DNA of 64,000 nt from Mycobacterium sp. M26 (GTDB taxonomy: Bacteria; Actinomycetota; Actinomycetes; Mycobacteriales; Mycobacteriaceae). The stretch covers positions 3,316,468 to 3,380,467 of the forward strand of contig NZ_LN929908.1 of NCBI RefSeq assembly GCF_001494595.1, read 5' to 3'. A model generated the notes under the pieces. That model ran no database searches and was not told where the DNA came from. It saw only the letters and a list, made by a program, of their open reading frames with translations. Shown one piece after another: positions 40,120 to 50,173 of this stretch (within the stretch, counting starts at the first letter, position 1; each line of letters starts with the position of its first letter). The position numbers and the translations under genes are program-made.

Positions 40120-41175
40120 TTACTGCGGTATCGAGGACAGGAAGTTCAGCTTGCGCCGGATACCGCTGACCTCGCGGGCCACCGTGCGCAGCGTGGCGCG
40201 TTCCTGCGGAGCCAGTTCCGCCATCGACACGACATCGTCGACCTGCCGGCCGGCCAACCAGGGCTCGGTGCGCAGACGCCAGCGGATACGCGACAGCGCC
40301 ACGTAGCAATCCCGCAGGCTCGAGGCGTCGTCGGTGTCCAGGACTGAGGCGGCCGCCGCGTCGTTCAGGCGTTCCATGGTCGTCAGTGCATCCGACCCTG
40401 CCGACAGCGCACCCCAGCGGGCGATCTTCACGATCGGGTCGATCACCGCGGCCTTGAGATCGGCCCGGTCCACCTGGGTGGCGAAGATCCGCAACCGCGA
40501 CGGGATCGAGGCCCGCACCCAGGTGGCGTCCTGCAGCATCGACTTGCGGGCGATCGGGTGACGGCGGGCCGCGGCGATCGCGTGCGGACGTAGCCGCTCG
40601 TGCCGTTCGGTCTCGGTGACGCTCCAGGCATCGGCCAGCAGGCCGAGCATCACCACCCCACGGTCGAGTTCGGGTTCGGCGGCCCACCGCTCGATGCCCT
40701 CGGCCCAGCTCACATCGCGCCGGCAGAATCGCAGCCGGCTGGCCAGCACGCCGTTGTCGTCGAGTCGCAGGCCGCAGGACTCAAGCAGTGCGTGCACCTC
40801 GGCGGCCAGCGTCAGCGCATGGGTCTTGCCGTCGTCGTCGACGTCGTCGGCCAGCGCGACCAGCGTCTCGACATCGGATCCGGGGACGGCTTCCCCGCGG
40901 CCGACGCTGCCGGAGACGAACCACGTCCAGCGCGGTTCTGGGCCTTCGGCAGCGGTCGCGACCAGCCGGGCCGCCGTCGCGACCGTGCTGCGCATCGCCT
41001 CCGACCAGCCGGCGGCCAGCGCCAGCGTGGGCATGTGACGGCCGAGTTCGGCAGCGACAACCTGCTGGGCGCGTTTGACCGCCGCGCACAGGGCGGCCTC
41101 GTCACCGGCGGCCTCGATGTCGGCGACGGTCGCGACGATGCCGCGGCTGGACTCCGATTCGGCGGGCATGAGCAT
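40120..41175 (-). CDS. DUF294-type nucleotidyltransferase
   Basis: A 351-residue protein with a GlnD-like nucleotidyltransferase core. The active-site motif is GSVGRGEAVPGSDVETLVAL (about residues 88-107), matching hG(G/S)...Dh(D/E), with the second acidic residue as Glu. The C-terminal part (about 200-345) is the DUF294 substrate-binding helical domain (RADLKAAVIDPIVKIARWGA). GlnD-like NTases uridylylate or adenylylate proteins. Here there is no CBS domain, which often accompanies DUF294 proteins. It lies directly upstream of the Fic gene, and two different nucleotide-transfer enzymes in one operon is unusual. ATG at 41175; the second in-frame ATG at 41169 is possible. Confidence 0.85.
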   Translation of the reverse strand: MLMPAESESSRGIVATVADIEAAGDEAALCAAVKRAQQVVAAELGRHMPTLALAAGWSEAMRSTVATAARLVATAAEGPEPRWTWFVSGSVGRGEAVPGSDVETLVALADDVDDDGKTHALTLAAEVHALLESCGLRLDDNGVLASRLRFCRRDVSWAEGIERWAAEPELDRGVVMLGLLADAWSVTETERHERLRPHAIAAARRHPIARKSMLQDATWVRASIPSRLRIFATQVDRADLKAAVIDPIVKIARWGALSAGSDALTTMERLNDAAAASVLDTDDASSLRDCYVALSRIRWRLRTEPWLAGRQVDDVVSMAELAPQERATLRTVAREVSGIRRKLNFLSSIPQ

Positions 41176-41343
41176 GATTCTTGCCTGCTTGGCCGCTGCC
41201 CGGGTGACCTTGGACTGGTCACGCAGATGTGATGTCGCCGAAACGGCCCCGACAAACTTCCGACCTAAATTTCTGTCACACGACAGTTATTAGCCCCGGG
41301 TCAACGGCGATCCGGCTGCCCCCGATCACAGGAGCACCGCCAC

Positions 41344-42876
41344 ATGACCGCCACCTTCGATCCGGCGATCTCGTCCCAGGAGGACGCCGAGACACTCTCC
41401 GAACTGGGCTATACCCAGGAACTGCACCGCGGGATCGGCGGCTACGCCGCCTTCGCCTCGGGCTTCTCGTTCGTCTCGATCCTGACCACTGTATTCGCCT
41501 TCTTCCCGCTGGGCTTCGCGCTCGGCGGCCCGGCGTTCTTCTTCACCTGGCCGATCGTGTTCGTCTGCCAGTTCTGCGTGTGTCTGGTGTTCGCCGAACT
41601 GTCCGGCAAGTTCCCGGTGGCCGGCGCGATCTACCAGTGGTCGCGACGGCTGGCCGGCAACGCGGTGGGCTGGTTCGCCGGCTGGTTCATGCTGATCGGC
41701 TACATCGTGTCCATCGCCGCGCTGGCGATCGCGATGCAGACCGTCCTGCCGCCGATCTGGAGCGGCTTCCAGATCGTCGGCACCGACATGGATCCGCTGT
41801 CGGTCGACGGCGCCACCAACGGCATCATCCTCGGCGCGATCACCATCGTGCTGTGCACCATCATCAGTGCGGCGGGGGTGAAGTTCATGGCCCGTATCAC
41901 CGTCACCGGCGTGACCATCGAGATCATCGGCGTCGTGCTCATCATCGCGGCGATGTTCTTCACCGCCGAGCGCAACCCGGCCCAGGCGGTGCTCGACACC
42001 GGCGGCCACGGCAGCGGGATCAGCTACCTGCCCGCATTCCTGGCCTCGATGCTCATGGCCGCCTACGTGATGTACGGATTCGACAGCGCCGCAGAGCTTT
42101 CCGAGGAGACCAAGGATCCCCGCCGCACCGCCCCCAAGGCGATCGTCAACGCGCTGCTGGTGTCCTTCGTGGGCGGTGGACTGATGATCCTGGCCGCCCT
42201 GATGTCGGCACCGGTACTGGGCGACGACCTGGCCCACGGCGGCATGGCCTGGGTGATCGAAAGCCAGCTCGACACCTGGCTGGGCAAGACGCTGCTCGCA
42301 CTGGTCGCCGTCGCGATCTTCTCCGCCACGCTGGCCATCCAGGCCTCGGCGTCCCGGGTGATGTTCTCGATGGCCCGCGACAATCGGCTGCCGTTCGGCA
42401 CGTTCCTGGCCAAGGTCAACAAGCGCACCGGCACCCCGGTGATCACGGGTATCGCGGTCAGCCTACTGGCCATCCTGGTGCTGCTGGTCAACCTCGGTCA
42501 GTCCAGTGTGTTCGCCGCGATCGCCTCGGTGTCGGTCGTGATCGTCTACCTGGCCTACCTGATGGTGACCGTTCCCGCACTGATCCACCGGTTGCGCGGC
42601 ACCAGCCTGTCCTACGGTCCGCCGGTGATGGATCTGGGTAAGTGGGGCATCCCGGTGAACCTGATCGCCGTGGTGATGGGCGGACTGTTGGTGATCAATA
42701 TCGGCTGGCCCCGCCAAGAGGTCTACAACCCGGCCGGTGACTCGCTGTTCCTGCAGTACTTCGCGCTGATCTTCACCGCCGCGACGCTGGTGGTCGGCTA
42801 TGTCGCCTACCGAGTGGTCAAAGACCGCGAGGGTGCACCCGACCCGGTGGACGCCCTGGTCGGCAAGAAGAAGTAG
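41344..42876 (+). CDS. APC superfamily amino acid permease
   Basis: A 510-residue transporter with about 12 transmembrane helices, a second member of the APC family in the window (similar start motif ETLSELGYTQELHRGIGGYA). Segments ELSGKFPVAGAIYQWSRRLA and SMLMAAYVMYGFDSAAELSE are typical of the amino-acid permease branch; ETKDPRRTAPKAI is the conserved loop after helix 6. Substrate unknown. It is divergent from the nucleotidyltransferase/Fic operon with 168 bp between. The gene is followed by a perfect 20-bp inverted repeat that is probably a bidirectional terminator with the convergent phosphotransferase gene. Confidence 0.93.
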   Translation: MTATFDPAISSQEDAETLSELGYTQELHRGIGGYAAFASGFSFVSILTTVFAFFPLGFALGGPAFFFTWPIVFVCQFCVCLVFAELSGKFPVAGAIYQWSRRLAGNAVGWFAGWFMLIGYIVSIAALAIAMQTVLPPIWSGFQIVGTDMDPLSVDGATNGIILGAITIVLCTIISAAGVKFMARITVTGVTIEIIGVVLIIAAMFFTAERNPAQAVLDTGGHGSGISYLPAFLASMLMAAYVMYGFDSAAELSEETKDPRRTAPKAIVNALLVSFVGGGLMILAALMSAPVLGDDLAHGGMAWVIESQLDTWLGKTLLALVAVAIFSATLAIQASASRVMFSMARDNRLPFGTFLAKVNKRTGTPVITGIAVSLLAILVLLVNLGQSSVFAAIASVSVVIVYLAYLMVTVPALIHRLRGTSLSYGPPVMDLGKWGIPVNLIAVVMGGLLVINIGWPRQEVYNPAGDSLFLQYFALIFTAATLVVGYVAYRVVKDREGAPDPVDALVGKKK

Positions 42877-42889
42877 GGGTCTGGCTCCG

Positions 42890-42946
42890 CGAGTGTGCGG
42901 TGTCGTACGGCAGCGACGGCGAGTCGCGTACGACACCGCACACTCG
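42890..42946. terminator. Perfect 20-bp inverted repeat, probable bidirectional terminator
   Basis: The arms 42890-42909 and 42927-42946 are perfect reverse complements over 20 bases, with a 17-base loop. The arm core is GCGGTGTCGTACG. It lies exactly between the convergent permease and phosphotransferase genes (13 bp after the first, 5 bp after the second), so it can stop transcription from both sides. No T-tract is present. Confidence 0.8.
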
Positions 42947-42950
42947 GCGT

Positions 42951-44024
42951 TCAGGTAAAGGGATTGTCGCCGGCCGTGACCCGCTCCCCCAGGCCGATCA
43001 GCCGGGTCGCCGAATCATGCAGGCGCTCACCGGCTTCCCGGTGGGCCTGGCCGGCCAGATACCGCGAATAGGTACCTTCGATGACGATGGCGAGCTTGAA
43101 ACACGCCATCGCCACGTACCAGTCGAGGTGTTCGGTGGGCCGACCGCCCGCCTCGGCGTAGGCGGTGACGAGTTCACTGCGCTGGGGTAACCCGCCCAGG
43201 GCGGCCAGTTCGCGGCCGGCGTTGATCGGGTCCGGGTCGTGCGGCCAGCACACCAGGATCCAGCCGAGGTCCAGCAGCGGGTCCCCGACGGTGCACATCT
43301 CCCAGTCCACGAAGGCCGCCACCTGCGGCACCTCCCGGCGCAGCAGCGTGTTGTTCAGGTGGGCGTCGCCGTGCATGATTCCCGGCTCGGCGTCGGGCGG
43401 CCGGTGCTCGTCGAGCCACTGCGCCAGCCGCGTCACCTCGAGGGTCTCGGGACGGTAGCGGTCGTGGCGGTAGCTCTCCAGCAACCCGAGGAAGTTCGGA
43501 ACCTGGCGCTGCAGAAAAGAACCCGGCCGCTGCAACTGCTCGAGCGGACGGCCACGCCACGGCGCGCGGTGCAGTTCTGCCAGCGCGGCGGCGTAGTTCA
43601 GGCTGACCTGGTGGCGCAGCGCCGGATCGGCCGCGTACGCCGGGGCCACCTCGGTGGCCGGGTTGAATCCGTCGACGTCCTCCATCAGGTAGAAGACGAC
43701 GCCGAGGACGTCGAGATCCTCGCAGGCGGCGACGAACTCGGGGTGCGGCGCGGCGCTGCCGGACAGGGTCTGCAGCACCGCGATCTCGCGCTGCATGGTG
43801 CGGTTGCTGTTGGCTCGGGGGTGCGGCGGCGGCCGACGCAACACCAGCGGGCGCCCGTCGAGGCGAAGCCGCACCACCACATTCTGAGTACCGCCGGCCA
43901 GGGGTTCGACATCGGAGACCGACGCTCCGATGCCCTGCCCGCGCACCCACGCGGTCAGTGCCGCCAGCGCGGCGCCGTCGAGAGTCCCGGGCACCTCGGC
44001 GGCCCGGTCAGCGGTATTGGCCAC
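42951..44024 (-). CDS. Aminoglycoside phosphotransferase (APH) family kinase-like protein
   Basis: A 357-residue APH/choline-kinase-like protein of the type found in mycobacteria beside acyl-CoA dehydrogenases. The nucleotide-binding segment is GGTQNVVVRLRLDGRPLVLR, and the catalytic loop is IMHGDAHLNNTLL (Brenner motif HGDxxxxN) with VDWEMC downstream (DFG-like metal Asp). The substrate is unknown. The GTG start at 44024 lies two bases after the hypE stop, so it is the last gene of the hypF-C-D-E operon. Its link with hydrogenase maturation is not known; it may only share the transcript. Confidence 0.88.
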   Translation of the reverse strand: MANTADRAAEVPGTLDGAALAALTAWVRGQGIGASVSDVEPLAGGTQNVVVRLRLDGRPLVLRRPPPHPRANSNRTMQREIAVLQTLSGSAAPHPEFVAACEDLDVLGVVFYLMEDVDGFNPATEVAPAYAADPALRHQVSLNYAAALAELHRAPWRGRPLEQLQRPGSFLQRQVPNFLGLLESYRHDRYRPETLEVTRLAQWLDEHRPPDAEPGIMHGDAHLNNTLLRREVPQVAAFVDWEMCTVGDPLLDLGWILVCWPHDPDPINAGRELAALGGLPQRSELVTAYAEAGGRPTEHLDWYVAMACFKLAIVIEGTYSRYLAGQAHREAGERLHDSATRLIGLGERVTAGDNPFT

Positions 44025-44026
44025 CG

Positions 44027-45097
44027 TCAGCAGATCCGCGGAAGTTGTTCGCCCAGTTCGCGTTCGATCACCCGGGTGGTGCCGAACGCGGTGCGCCCCA
44101 CCACCATGCCGGGGTGCTCCTCGACGGCGCGGCCGATGATCACCGCACCCGCACCCTCCGGGCGTGCCCGCATGGCCGCCAGCACCGCCTCGCTGTGCGC
44201 GGGGTCGACGAAGGCGACCAGCTTGCCTTCGTTGGCGACCTGCAGCGGATCCAGGCCCAGGAAGCTGCACGCCGAGGACACCGTTTCGGGCACCGGGATC
44301 CGGTGCTCGTCGAGTTCGACGCCGACACCCGAGGATCGGGCGATCTCCACCGCCGAGGCCACCAGTCCGCCACGGGTCGGATCACGCAGGGTGTGAACCA
44401 CATTCGGGTCCTCGACAGCGGCCAGCATCGCGGCCACCAGCCGGTGCAGCGGCGCGCTGTCGGTGGTCACGGTGGTGCCGAAGTCGATGCCCTCGCGCAC
44501 GCTCATGATCGCCACACCGTGCTCGCCGAGATTGCCCGAGACGATCACGTGGTCACCGGGGCGCACCTGATCGGGTCCGATCCGGACTCCGTCGGGCACC
44601 ACGCCGACCCCGGCGGTGTTGACGAAAAGCCCGTCGGCTCCGCCTTTTCCGACCACCTTGGTGTCCCCGGTGACGATTCCGACCTGTGCCTCGGCCGCCG
44701 CCTTGCCCATGGTCTGGGCGATCGCACCCAGCACCTCGAGTTCCAGGCCCTCCTCGATGATGAATCCGGCGGTCAGGCCCAGCGGTTGCGCTCCGCTCAT
44801 AGCGAGGTCGTTGATGGTGCCGTTGACGGCGAGGTCGCCGATGTTGCCGCCCGGGAAGAACAGCGGGTTGACCACGTAGGAGTCGGTGGTCAGCGCGATG
44901 CGCCCGCCGGCGACGTCGAGCAGCGCCGAGTCGCGGGCCGGACCGCCGGCGGAACCGAACGCCGGCAGGAAAAGGTTCTCGATCAGTTCCTCGGACAGGA
45001 TGCCGCCGCCGCCGTGGCCCAACACGATGCGCTTGGTCTCACGCAGCGGCAGCGGGCACACCCAGTCCGACGGATCGATACCCACCGGTTCAGACAT
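44027..45097 (-). CDS. hypE: [NiFe]-hydrogenase maturation protein HypE
   Basis: A 356-residue AIR-synthase/ThiL-like protein that dehydrates the thiocarboxamide on its own C-terminal Cys to thiocyanate, giving the cyanide ligand of the Fe centre. It starts MSEPVGIDPSDWVCPLPLRE, with HGGGGILSEELI as the ATP site. VTGDTKVVGKG and DPTRGGLVASA are typical of the family. The protein ends in PRIC, the essential C-terminal Cys356. The ATG at 45097 overlaps the hypD stop by 8 bp. The order hypF-hypC-hypD-hypE on one strand is the normal maturation operon. Confidence 0.97.
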   Translation of the reverse strand: MSEPVGIDPSDWVCPLPLRETKRIVLGHGGGGILSEELIENLFLPAFGSAGGPARDSALLDVAGGRIALTTDSYVVNPLFFPGGNIGDLAVNGTINDLAMSGAQPLGLTAGFIIEEGLELEVLGAIAQTMGKAAAEAQVGIVTGDTKVVGKGGADGLFVNTAGVGVVPDGVRIGPDQVRPGDHVIVSGNLGEHGVAIMSVREGIDFGTTVTTDSAPLHRLVAAMLAAVEDPNVVHTLRDPTRGGLVASAVEIARSSGVGVELDEHRIPVPETVSSACSFLGLDPLQVANEGKLVAFVDPAHSEAVLAAMRARPEGAGAVIIGRAVEEHPGMVVGRTAFGTTRVIERELGEQLPRIC

Positions 45098-46193
45098 GGG
45101 CAGAGGTCTCCAACCGCCGGAACTGGTAGTAGGCCGCACAGGCGCCTTCGCTGGACACCATGGTGGCGCCCAGCGGGGTGCGTGGGGTGCAGGTGGTCCC
45201 GAACGCCGGGCATTGATTGGGTTTGAGCAGACCTTGCAGCACCTCACCCGCATGGCAGTCGGCCGACTCCGCGACCGTCAGATGGCCCACCCCGAACTTG
45301 CGTTCGGCGTCGAACTGCGCGTACCGCGGTGACAACGCCCAGCCGGATTGCGGAATCATGCCGATACCGCGCCACTGCCGGTCGGTCACCGCGAACACGT
45401 CGGCCAGCGCTTGCTGCGCCACGACGTTGCCCTCGGCGCTGACCGCGCGTGGGTAGGCGTTGCGCAGTTCGGCCTTCCCGGACTCCAGCAGGTCGACCGC
45501 CTGGCGCACCCCCTCGAGCAGGTCGAGCGGTTCGAACCCGGTGACCACGATCGGCACGCCGTACTTCTCGACCAGCAGGCCGTACTCCGAGGTGCCCATC
45601 ACGGTGCACACATGCCCGGCCGCCAGGAAACCCTGGACCCGGTTGGTCGGCGAGCTGAGGATCGCCGCCATCGCCGGCGGAACCAGGACGTGGGAGATCA
45701 GCACGGAGAAGTTCGTCAACCCCAGACGCTGGGCGTGCAGTACCGACATCGCATTGGCCGGTGCGGTGGTCTCGAAGCCGACCCCGAAGAACACCACCTC
45801 TTTGTCGGGGTTCTCGGCGGCCACCCGGGTGGCGTCCAGCGGCGAGTAGACGATGCGGACGTCACCGCCGCGGGCACGCACACTGAACAGGTCCTGGTGG
45901 CTGCCGGGCACCCGCAGCATGTCGCCGAACGAACAGAAGATGACATCGTCGCGGGAGGCGATCTCCAGCGCGCGGTCGATCATCTCCAGCGGTGTGACGC
46001 ATACCGGGCAGCCCGGGCCGTGAATGAATTCGACTGCGCCTTCGAGCAGCTGGTCGATACCGTTGCGGATGATCGAATGCGTTTGTCCGCCACAGACTTC
46101 CATGATCGTCCAGGTGCGGGTGGCGCGCCGGCGGATGGCGTCCACCAGAGCCTTGGCCGCGACCGGATCGCGGAACTCGTCGAGGTACTTCAT
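45090..46193 (-). CDS. hypD: [NiFe]-hydrogenase maturation protein HypD
   Basis: A 367-residue iron-sulfur scaffold for assembly of the Fe(CN)2CO group together with HypC. Conserved motifs are MEVCGGQTHSI (about residue 32-42), GPGCPVCVTP (about 60-69), FFGVGFETTAP, AGHVCTVMG and the C-terminal Cys set CPAFGTTCTP for the 4Fe-4S cluster. ATG start at 46193; it overlaps hypC by 4 bp and hypE by 8 bp. Confidence 0.97.
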   Translation of the reverse strand: MKYLDEFRDPVAAKALVDAIRRRATRTWTIMEVCGGQTHSIIRNGIDQLLEGAVEFIHGPGCPVCVTPLEMIDRALEIASRDDVIFCSFGDMLRVPGSHQDLFSVRARGGDVRIVYSPLDATRVAAENPDKEVVFFGVGFETTAPANAMSVLHAQRLGLTNFSVLISHVLVPPAMAAILSSPTNRVQGFLAAGHVCTVMGTSEYGLLVEKYGVPIVVTGFEPLDLLEGVRQAVDLLESGKAELRNAYPRAVSAEGNVVAQQALADVFAVTDRQWRGIGMIPQSGWALSPRYAQFDAERKFGVGHLTVAESADCHAGEVLQGLLKPNQCPAFGTTCTPRTPLGATMVSSEGACAAYYQFRRLETSAHV

Positions 46194-46465
46194 GCCGGTT
46201 CCCTCCTGCCCTGCCCCTCGGCGCCGCTGAGCTCCTCTTCCAGGATGCCGAGGTCTTCGAACATCTTCAGCGTCTCGTTGGCCGACGCTTCATCAAGCCG
46301 GGTGATCGCGAAACCCGCATGGACGATGGTGTATTCACCGATCTCCATGTCCGGCAGGTAGGCCAGGCACACCGTCTTGGTGGTACCACCGAAGTCGACG
46401 GTGGACATCCGGGTGCCCGCCTCTTCCCAGATCTCGATCACTTTGCCGGGGATTCCGAGGCACAT
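46190..46465 (-). CDS. hypC: [NiFe]-hydrogenase maturation chaperone HypC
   Basis: A 91-residue HypC/HybG chaperone. The mature N-terminal Cys is provided by MCLGIPGKVIEI (Cys2 becomes N-terminal after Met removal and binds Fe), and EYTIVHAGFAITRLD is the second family signature. It carries the Fe(CN)2CO group to the hydrogenase large subunit. It overlaps the end of hypF by 28 bp and hypD by 4 bp, so translation is coupled. Confidence 0.97.
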   Translation of the reverse strand: MCLGIPGKVIEIWEEAGTRMSTVDFGGTTKTVCLAYLPDMEIGEYTIVHAGFAITRLDEASANETLKMFEDLGILEEELSGAEGQGRREPA

Positions 46466-48765
46466 ACGCCATTCCTTTCCGGTACTGCCGCCGAGCCCGC
46501 GCTGCGCAGCATTGCGGCGGCGATAGCAGCCTGGCCGAGTGCCAGACCGCCGTCGTTACAAGGGACGATTCGATGGCTGAGGACCTCGAAGCCACGCTCG
46601 GTGAGCGCGCGCCGAAGCCCTTGCAGCAGAATGCGGTTGGCGAAGACGCCACCGGTCAGTCCGATCACTGGGATACCGGCCGCGCGGGCACACGCAGTGG
46701 CCGCATCGGCCGTCGCCCGGATCACCGCGTGGTGGAATCCGGCTGCCAGATCGGCCACGGGTGTCCCGGCCTGCAATCCGTGAACGATGCCGGCGATCAC
46801 GGGCGCGGGATCCAGCACGCCGTCGGTCACGGCGAAGTCGAGTGCCGCCGGGCTACCCGATCGGGCCAGGTGTTCGAGTTCGACGGCGGCCTGCCCCTCA
46901 TAGGTGACCTGCTGGCAGACACCGAGCAGGCTGGCCACCGCATCGAAGAGCCGGCCCATGCTGGTGGTGGTCACGCAGCCGAGGCCGCGCGGGATCTGCT
47001 GGCCCAGGATGTGGCGCGCCGTCTCGTCGAGTGCCGCGACCGCCGGCAGCTCGGTGGCCCACGGCAGACCCGCCCGGCTGAGCAGGTCCAGGGCGATCCG
47101 GGCCGGCTGGCGGGCCGCACCATCCCCGCCCGGCAGCGCGAACGGTGCAAGGTGGCCCACCCGGGTGAAGTGGGCGGGATCGGTGACGGCCAGCAGTTCG
47201 CCGCCCCAGATGGTGCCGTCGGTGCCGTAGCCGGTGCCGTCGTAGGTGACCGCGAGGATGGGGGTGCCCAGGCGCCCGTGTTCGGCGAGCAGCGACGCCG
47301 CGTGTGCGTGGTGGTGCTGGACCGCGATCGCGGGCCGGCCGGCGGCGTACCGCCGGGCCCAGGCGGTGGTGGCGTAGCCGGGGTGCAGGTCGTGCACGAT
47401 CACCTCGGGCCGGCGGTCGGTCATGAAGGCCAGGTGCTCCAGGGCCGCCTCGAAGCAGGCCTGGGTGCGCGGGTCGGCCATGTCGCCGAGGTGCGATGAC
47501 ATGTGGGCGTGCCCGTCCGGGCCCATCAGGCAGAACGTCGTCTTCAGGTCTCCGCCGGTGGCCAGCAGAACCCGATCGGGCCGGGGCTCGGGCACGGATA
47601 CCGGCAGCGGCGCGTAACCGCGGGAGCGGCGCAACGGCAGCTGGTGGCCCTGGTCGTCGAGGGTGATCACCGAGTCTTCGCAGGGCACGTGGATGGGCCG
47701 GTCGTGGGTGAGCACCGCATCGGCCAGGCCGTCGATCCAGGACAGGTCGGCATCGCGGAACACGATCGGCGATCCGCCCTGGTTGGCCGAGGTCATCACC
47801 AGCGGCAGGCGGCCGAGTCGGTCGAACAGCAGGTGGTGCACCGGCGAGTAGGCCAGCATCACCCCGAGTTCGCCCAGTCCGGGGGCCACCTCGTCGGCAA
47901 GCGCACCCGCGCGGCGCGGCACCAGCACGATGGGGGCGGCCGGCGAGCTGAGTGCGGCCACCGCGGCATCGTCGAGGTGCCCGACGACGGCGGCGGCCGT
48001 CAGATCCGCCACCATGACGGCCAGTGGTTTGGCCGGCCGGTTCTTGCGGCTGCGCAGTTCGGCGACGACGGTGGCGTCGTCGGCACGGCAGGCCAGGTGG
48101 TAGCCGCCGATCCCCTTGACGGCGACGATCGCCCCGGCCCACAGGGCCGCCGCCGCCGCCCCGATCGGGTCCTCGCCACAGGTGGTGCCCGCCTGCTGGA
48201 ACACCAGCTGTGGCCCGCAGTCCGGGCACGCGATGGTCTGGGCGTGGAAGCGCCGGTCGGCCGGGTCGTCGTACTCCGCGGCACACGCCGGGCACATCGG
48301 GAACCCTGCCATCGTGGTCAGCGGCCGGTCGTAGGGCAGATCGGTGATTACGGTGTAGCGCGGCCCGCAGTTGGTGCAGGTGATGAAGGGGTGGCCGTGC
48401 CGGCGGTCAGCCGGGTCGCGCAGTTCGGTCAGGCAGTCCGCGCAGATCGCGATATCGGGCGGGACCAGGGTCCGCGACTCGTCCCCGGATTGGCTGTCGA
48501 TAATGCAAAACCCGTTGCCGCCCTGAATGTTCAGTGATTCGGACCGGATCGTGTCGATTCGTGCCATCGCCGGCGCGCGGTGCTGGATGGCCTCGATGGC
48601 CGCTGCCACATCATCGCGCACACCCTCGAGTTCGGCATGCACCGACCCGGCGTCGTTGTAGACGAAGCCACTCAGCGCGTACTCGGCCGCGATCCGCGCG
48701 ACGGCAGGGCGAAATCCGACGCCCTGCACCACGCCGGTGATGTCGAGGCGCACCCGGACGGTCAT
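46438..48765 (-). CDS. hypF: Carbamoyltransferase HypF
   Basis: A 775-residue HypF, which makes the carbamoyl adenylate used to form the CN ligands. Domains in order: acylphosphatase (about 1-90, GVVQGVGFRPAVARIA), two zinc fingers (about 108-185, CADCLTEL...CTNCG and CPACAAEY...CPDCG), YrdC-like domain (about 195-385, AIVAVKGIGGYHLACRADD) and Kae1-like carbamoyltransferase domain (about 400-770, with VQHHHAHAASLLAEHG). ATG at 48765; its length is typical. It is the first gene of the minus-strand maturation operon and is divergent from hypA-hypB. Confidence 0.97.
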   Translation of the reverse strand: MTVRVRLDITGVVQGVGFRPAVARIAAEYALSGFVYNDAGSVHAELEGVRDDVAAAIEAIQHRAPAMARIDTIRSESLNIQGGNGFCIIDSQSGDESRTLVPPDIAICADCLTELRDPADRRHGHPFITCTNCGPRYTVITDLPYDRPLTTMAGFPMCPACAAEYDDPADRRFHAQTIACPDCGPQLVFQQAGTTCGEDPIGAAAAALWAGAIVAVKGIGGYHLACRADDATVVAELRSRKNRPAKPLAVMVADLTAAAVVGHLDDAAVAALSSPAAPIVLVPRRAGALADEVAPGLGELGVMLAYSPVHHLLFDRLGRLPLVMTSANQGGSPIVFRDADLSWIDGLADAVLTHDRPIHVPCEDSVITLDDQGHQLPLRRSRGYAPLPVSVPEPRPDRVLLATGGDLKTTFCLMGPDGHAHMSSHLGDMADPRTQACFEAALEHLAFMTDRRPEVIVHDLHPGYATTAWARRYAAGRPAIAVQHHHAHAASLLAEHGRLGTPILAVTYDGTGYGTDGTIWGGELLAVTDPAHFTRVGHLAPFALPGGDGAARQPARIALDLLSRAGLPWATELPAVAALDETARHILGQQIPRGLGCVTTTSMGRLFDAVASLLGVCQQVTYEGQAAVELEHLARSGSPAALDFAVTDGVLDPAPVIAGIVHGLQAGTPVADLAAGFHHAVIRATADAATACARAAGIPVIGLTGGVFANRILLQGLRRALTERGFEVLSHRIVPCNDGGLALGQAAIAAAMLRSAGSAAVPERNGVCASESPAK

Positions 48766-48980
48766 CGGGTCTCCTGAACCTCAGCCGGCCGGCCGCAGGG
48801 GTAGAAAGGTGCTCATGAACCTCCGCAGCGATACGACAACCCGCGTCGGTGGGCTGTCCGCGCGGGTAGATGCCGTCCACGCTAGTCCGGCACCCCTATG
48901 ACCACAATCACAATTTCGCACCGAAACTCTGCGTTTTTCCGCCCTGAAACACCCGCGTCCCGAGCCGTGCCGGACGTAGG

Positions 48981-48994
48981 GTGCAGGCCTGCAC
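48981..48994. promoter_or_regulatory. Palindrome in the hypF-hypA divergent region
   Basis: GTGCAGGCCTGCAC is a perfect 14-bp palindrome in the 268-bp region between hypF and hypA, 40 bp before hypA. It is a candidate operator; the regulator is not known. The rest of this region (48766-49033) shows no gene; a short GC-rich stretch and an A/T-rich part (48905-48940) may hold the promoters. Confidence 0.4.
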
Positions 48995-49033
48995 GATCAG
49001 GGGCGAATGGGGTGACAGGCATGGGGCGCGACG

Positions 49034-49369
49034 GTGCATGAGTTGTCGTTGTGCCAGGCGATCGCCGGGGTGGTCAGGCCGTACGCCAAGGACCGGCGCA
49101 TCGACGTCGTCCACGTCCAGATCGGCGCGCTGCGCCAGGTCGTCCCCGAGTCGCTGACGTTCTGCTGGAGCATGGTCCGTGAGCACGAGAGCATGCCGGG
49201 AGCCGAACTGGACTTGGAGTTCGTCACCGCCGCGGTGCACTGCCGCGGATGTGACCGTCAGTCCGAGATCACCTCGCGCTGGTCGGTCAGCTGCCCGCAG
49301 TGCAATAGCGCCGATGTCGAGGTGGTCCGGGGCAACGAGTTCCTGGTGACCTCCCTCGACGTGTCCTGA
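49034..49369 (+). CDS. hypA: Hydrogenase nickel-incorporation protein HypA
   Basis: A 111-residue nickel metallochaperone. It starts MHELSLCQAI with the N-terminal Met-His-Glu nickel site, and the zinc ribbon is formed by two Cys pairs, CRGCD (about 74) and CPQC (about 90). It works with HypB to insert nickel into the hydrogenase large subunit. The start is GTG 49034. It is followed by hypB after 24 bp. Confidence 0.95.
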   Translation: MHELSLCQAIAGVVRPYAKDRRIDVVHVQIGALRQVVPESLTFCWSMVREHESMPGAELDLEFVTAAVHCRGCDRQSEITSRWSVSCPQCNSADVEVVRGNEFLVTSLDVS

Positions 49370-49393
49370 CCACAGCAGCGAAAGGTCCTGACC

Positions 49394-50170
<777 letters not shown>

Positions 50171-50173
50171 GCA

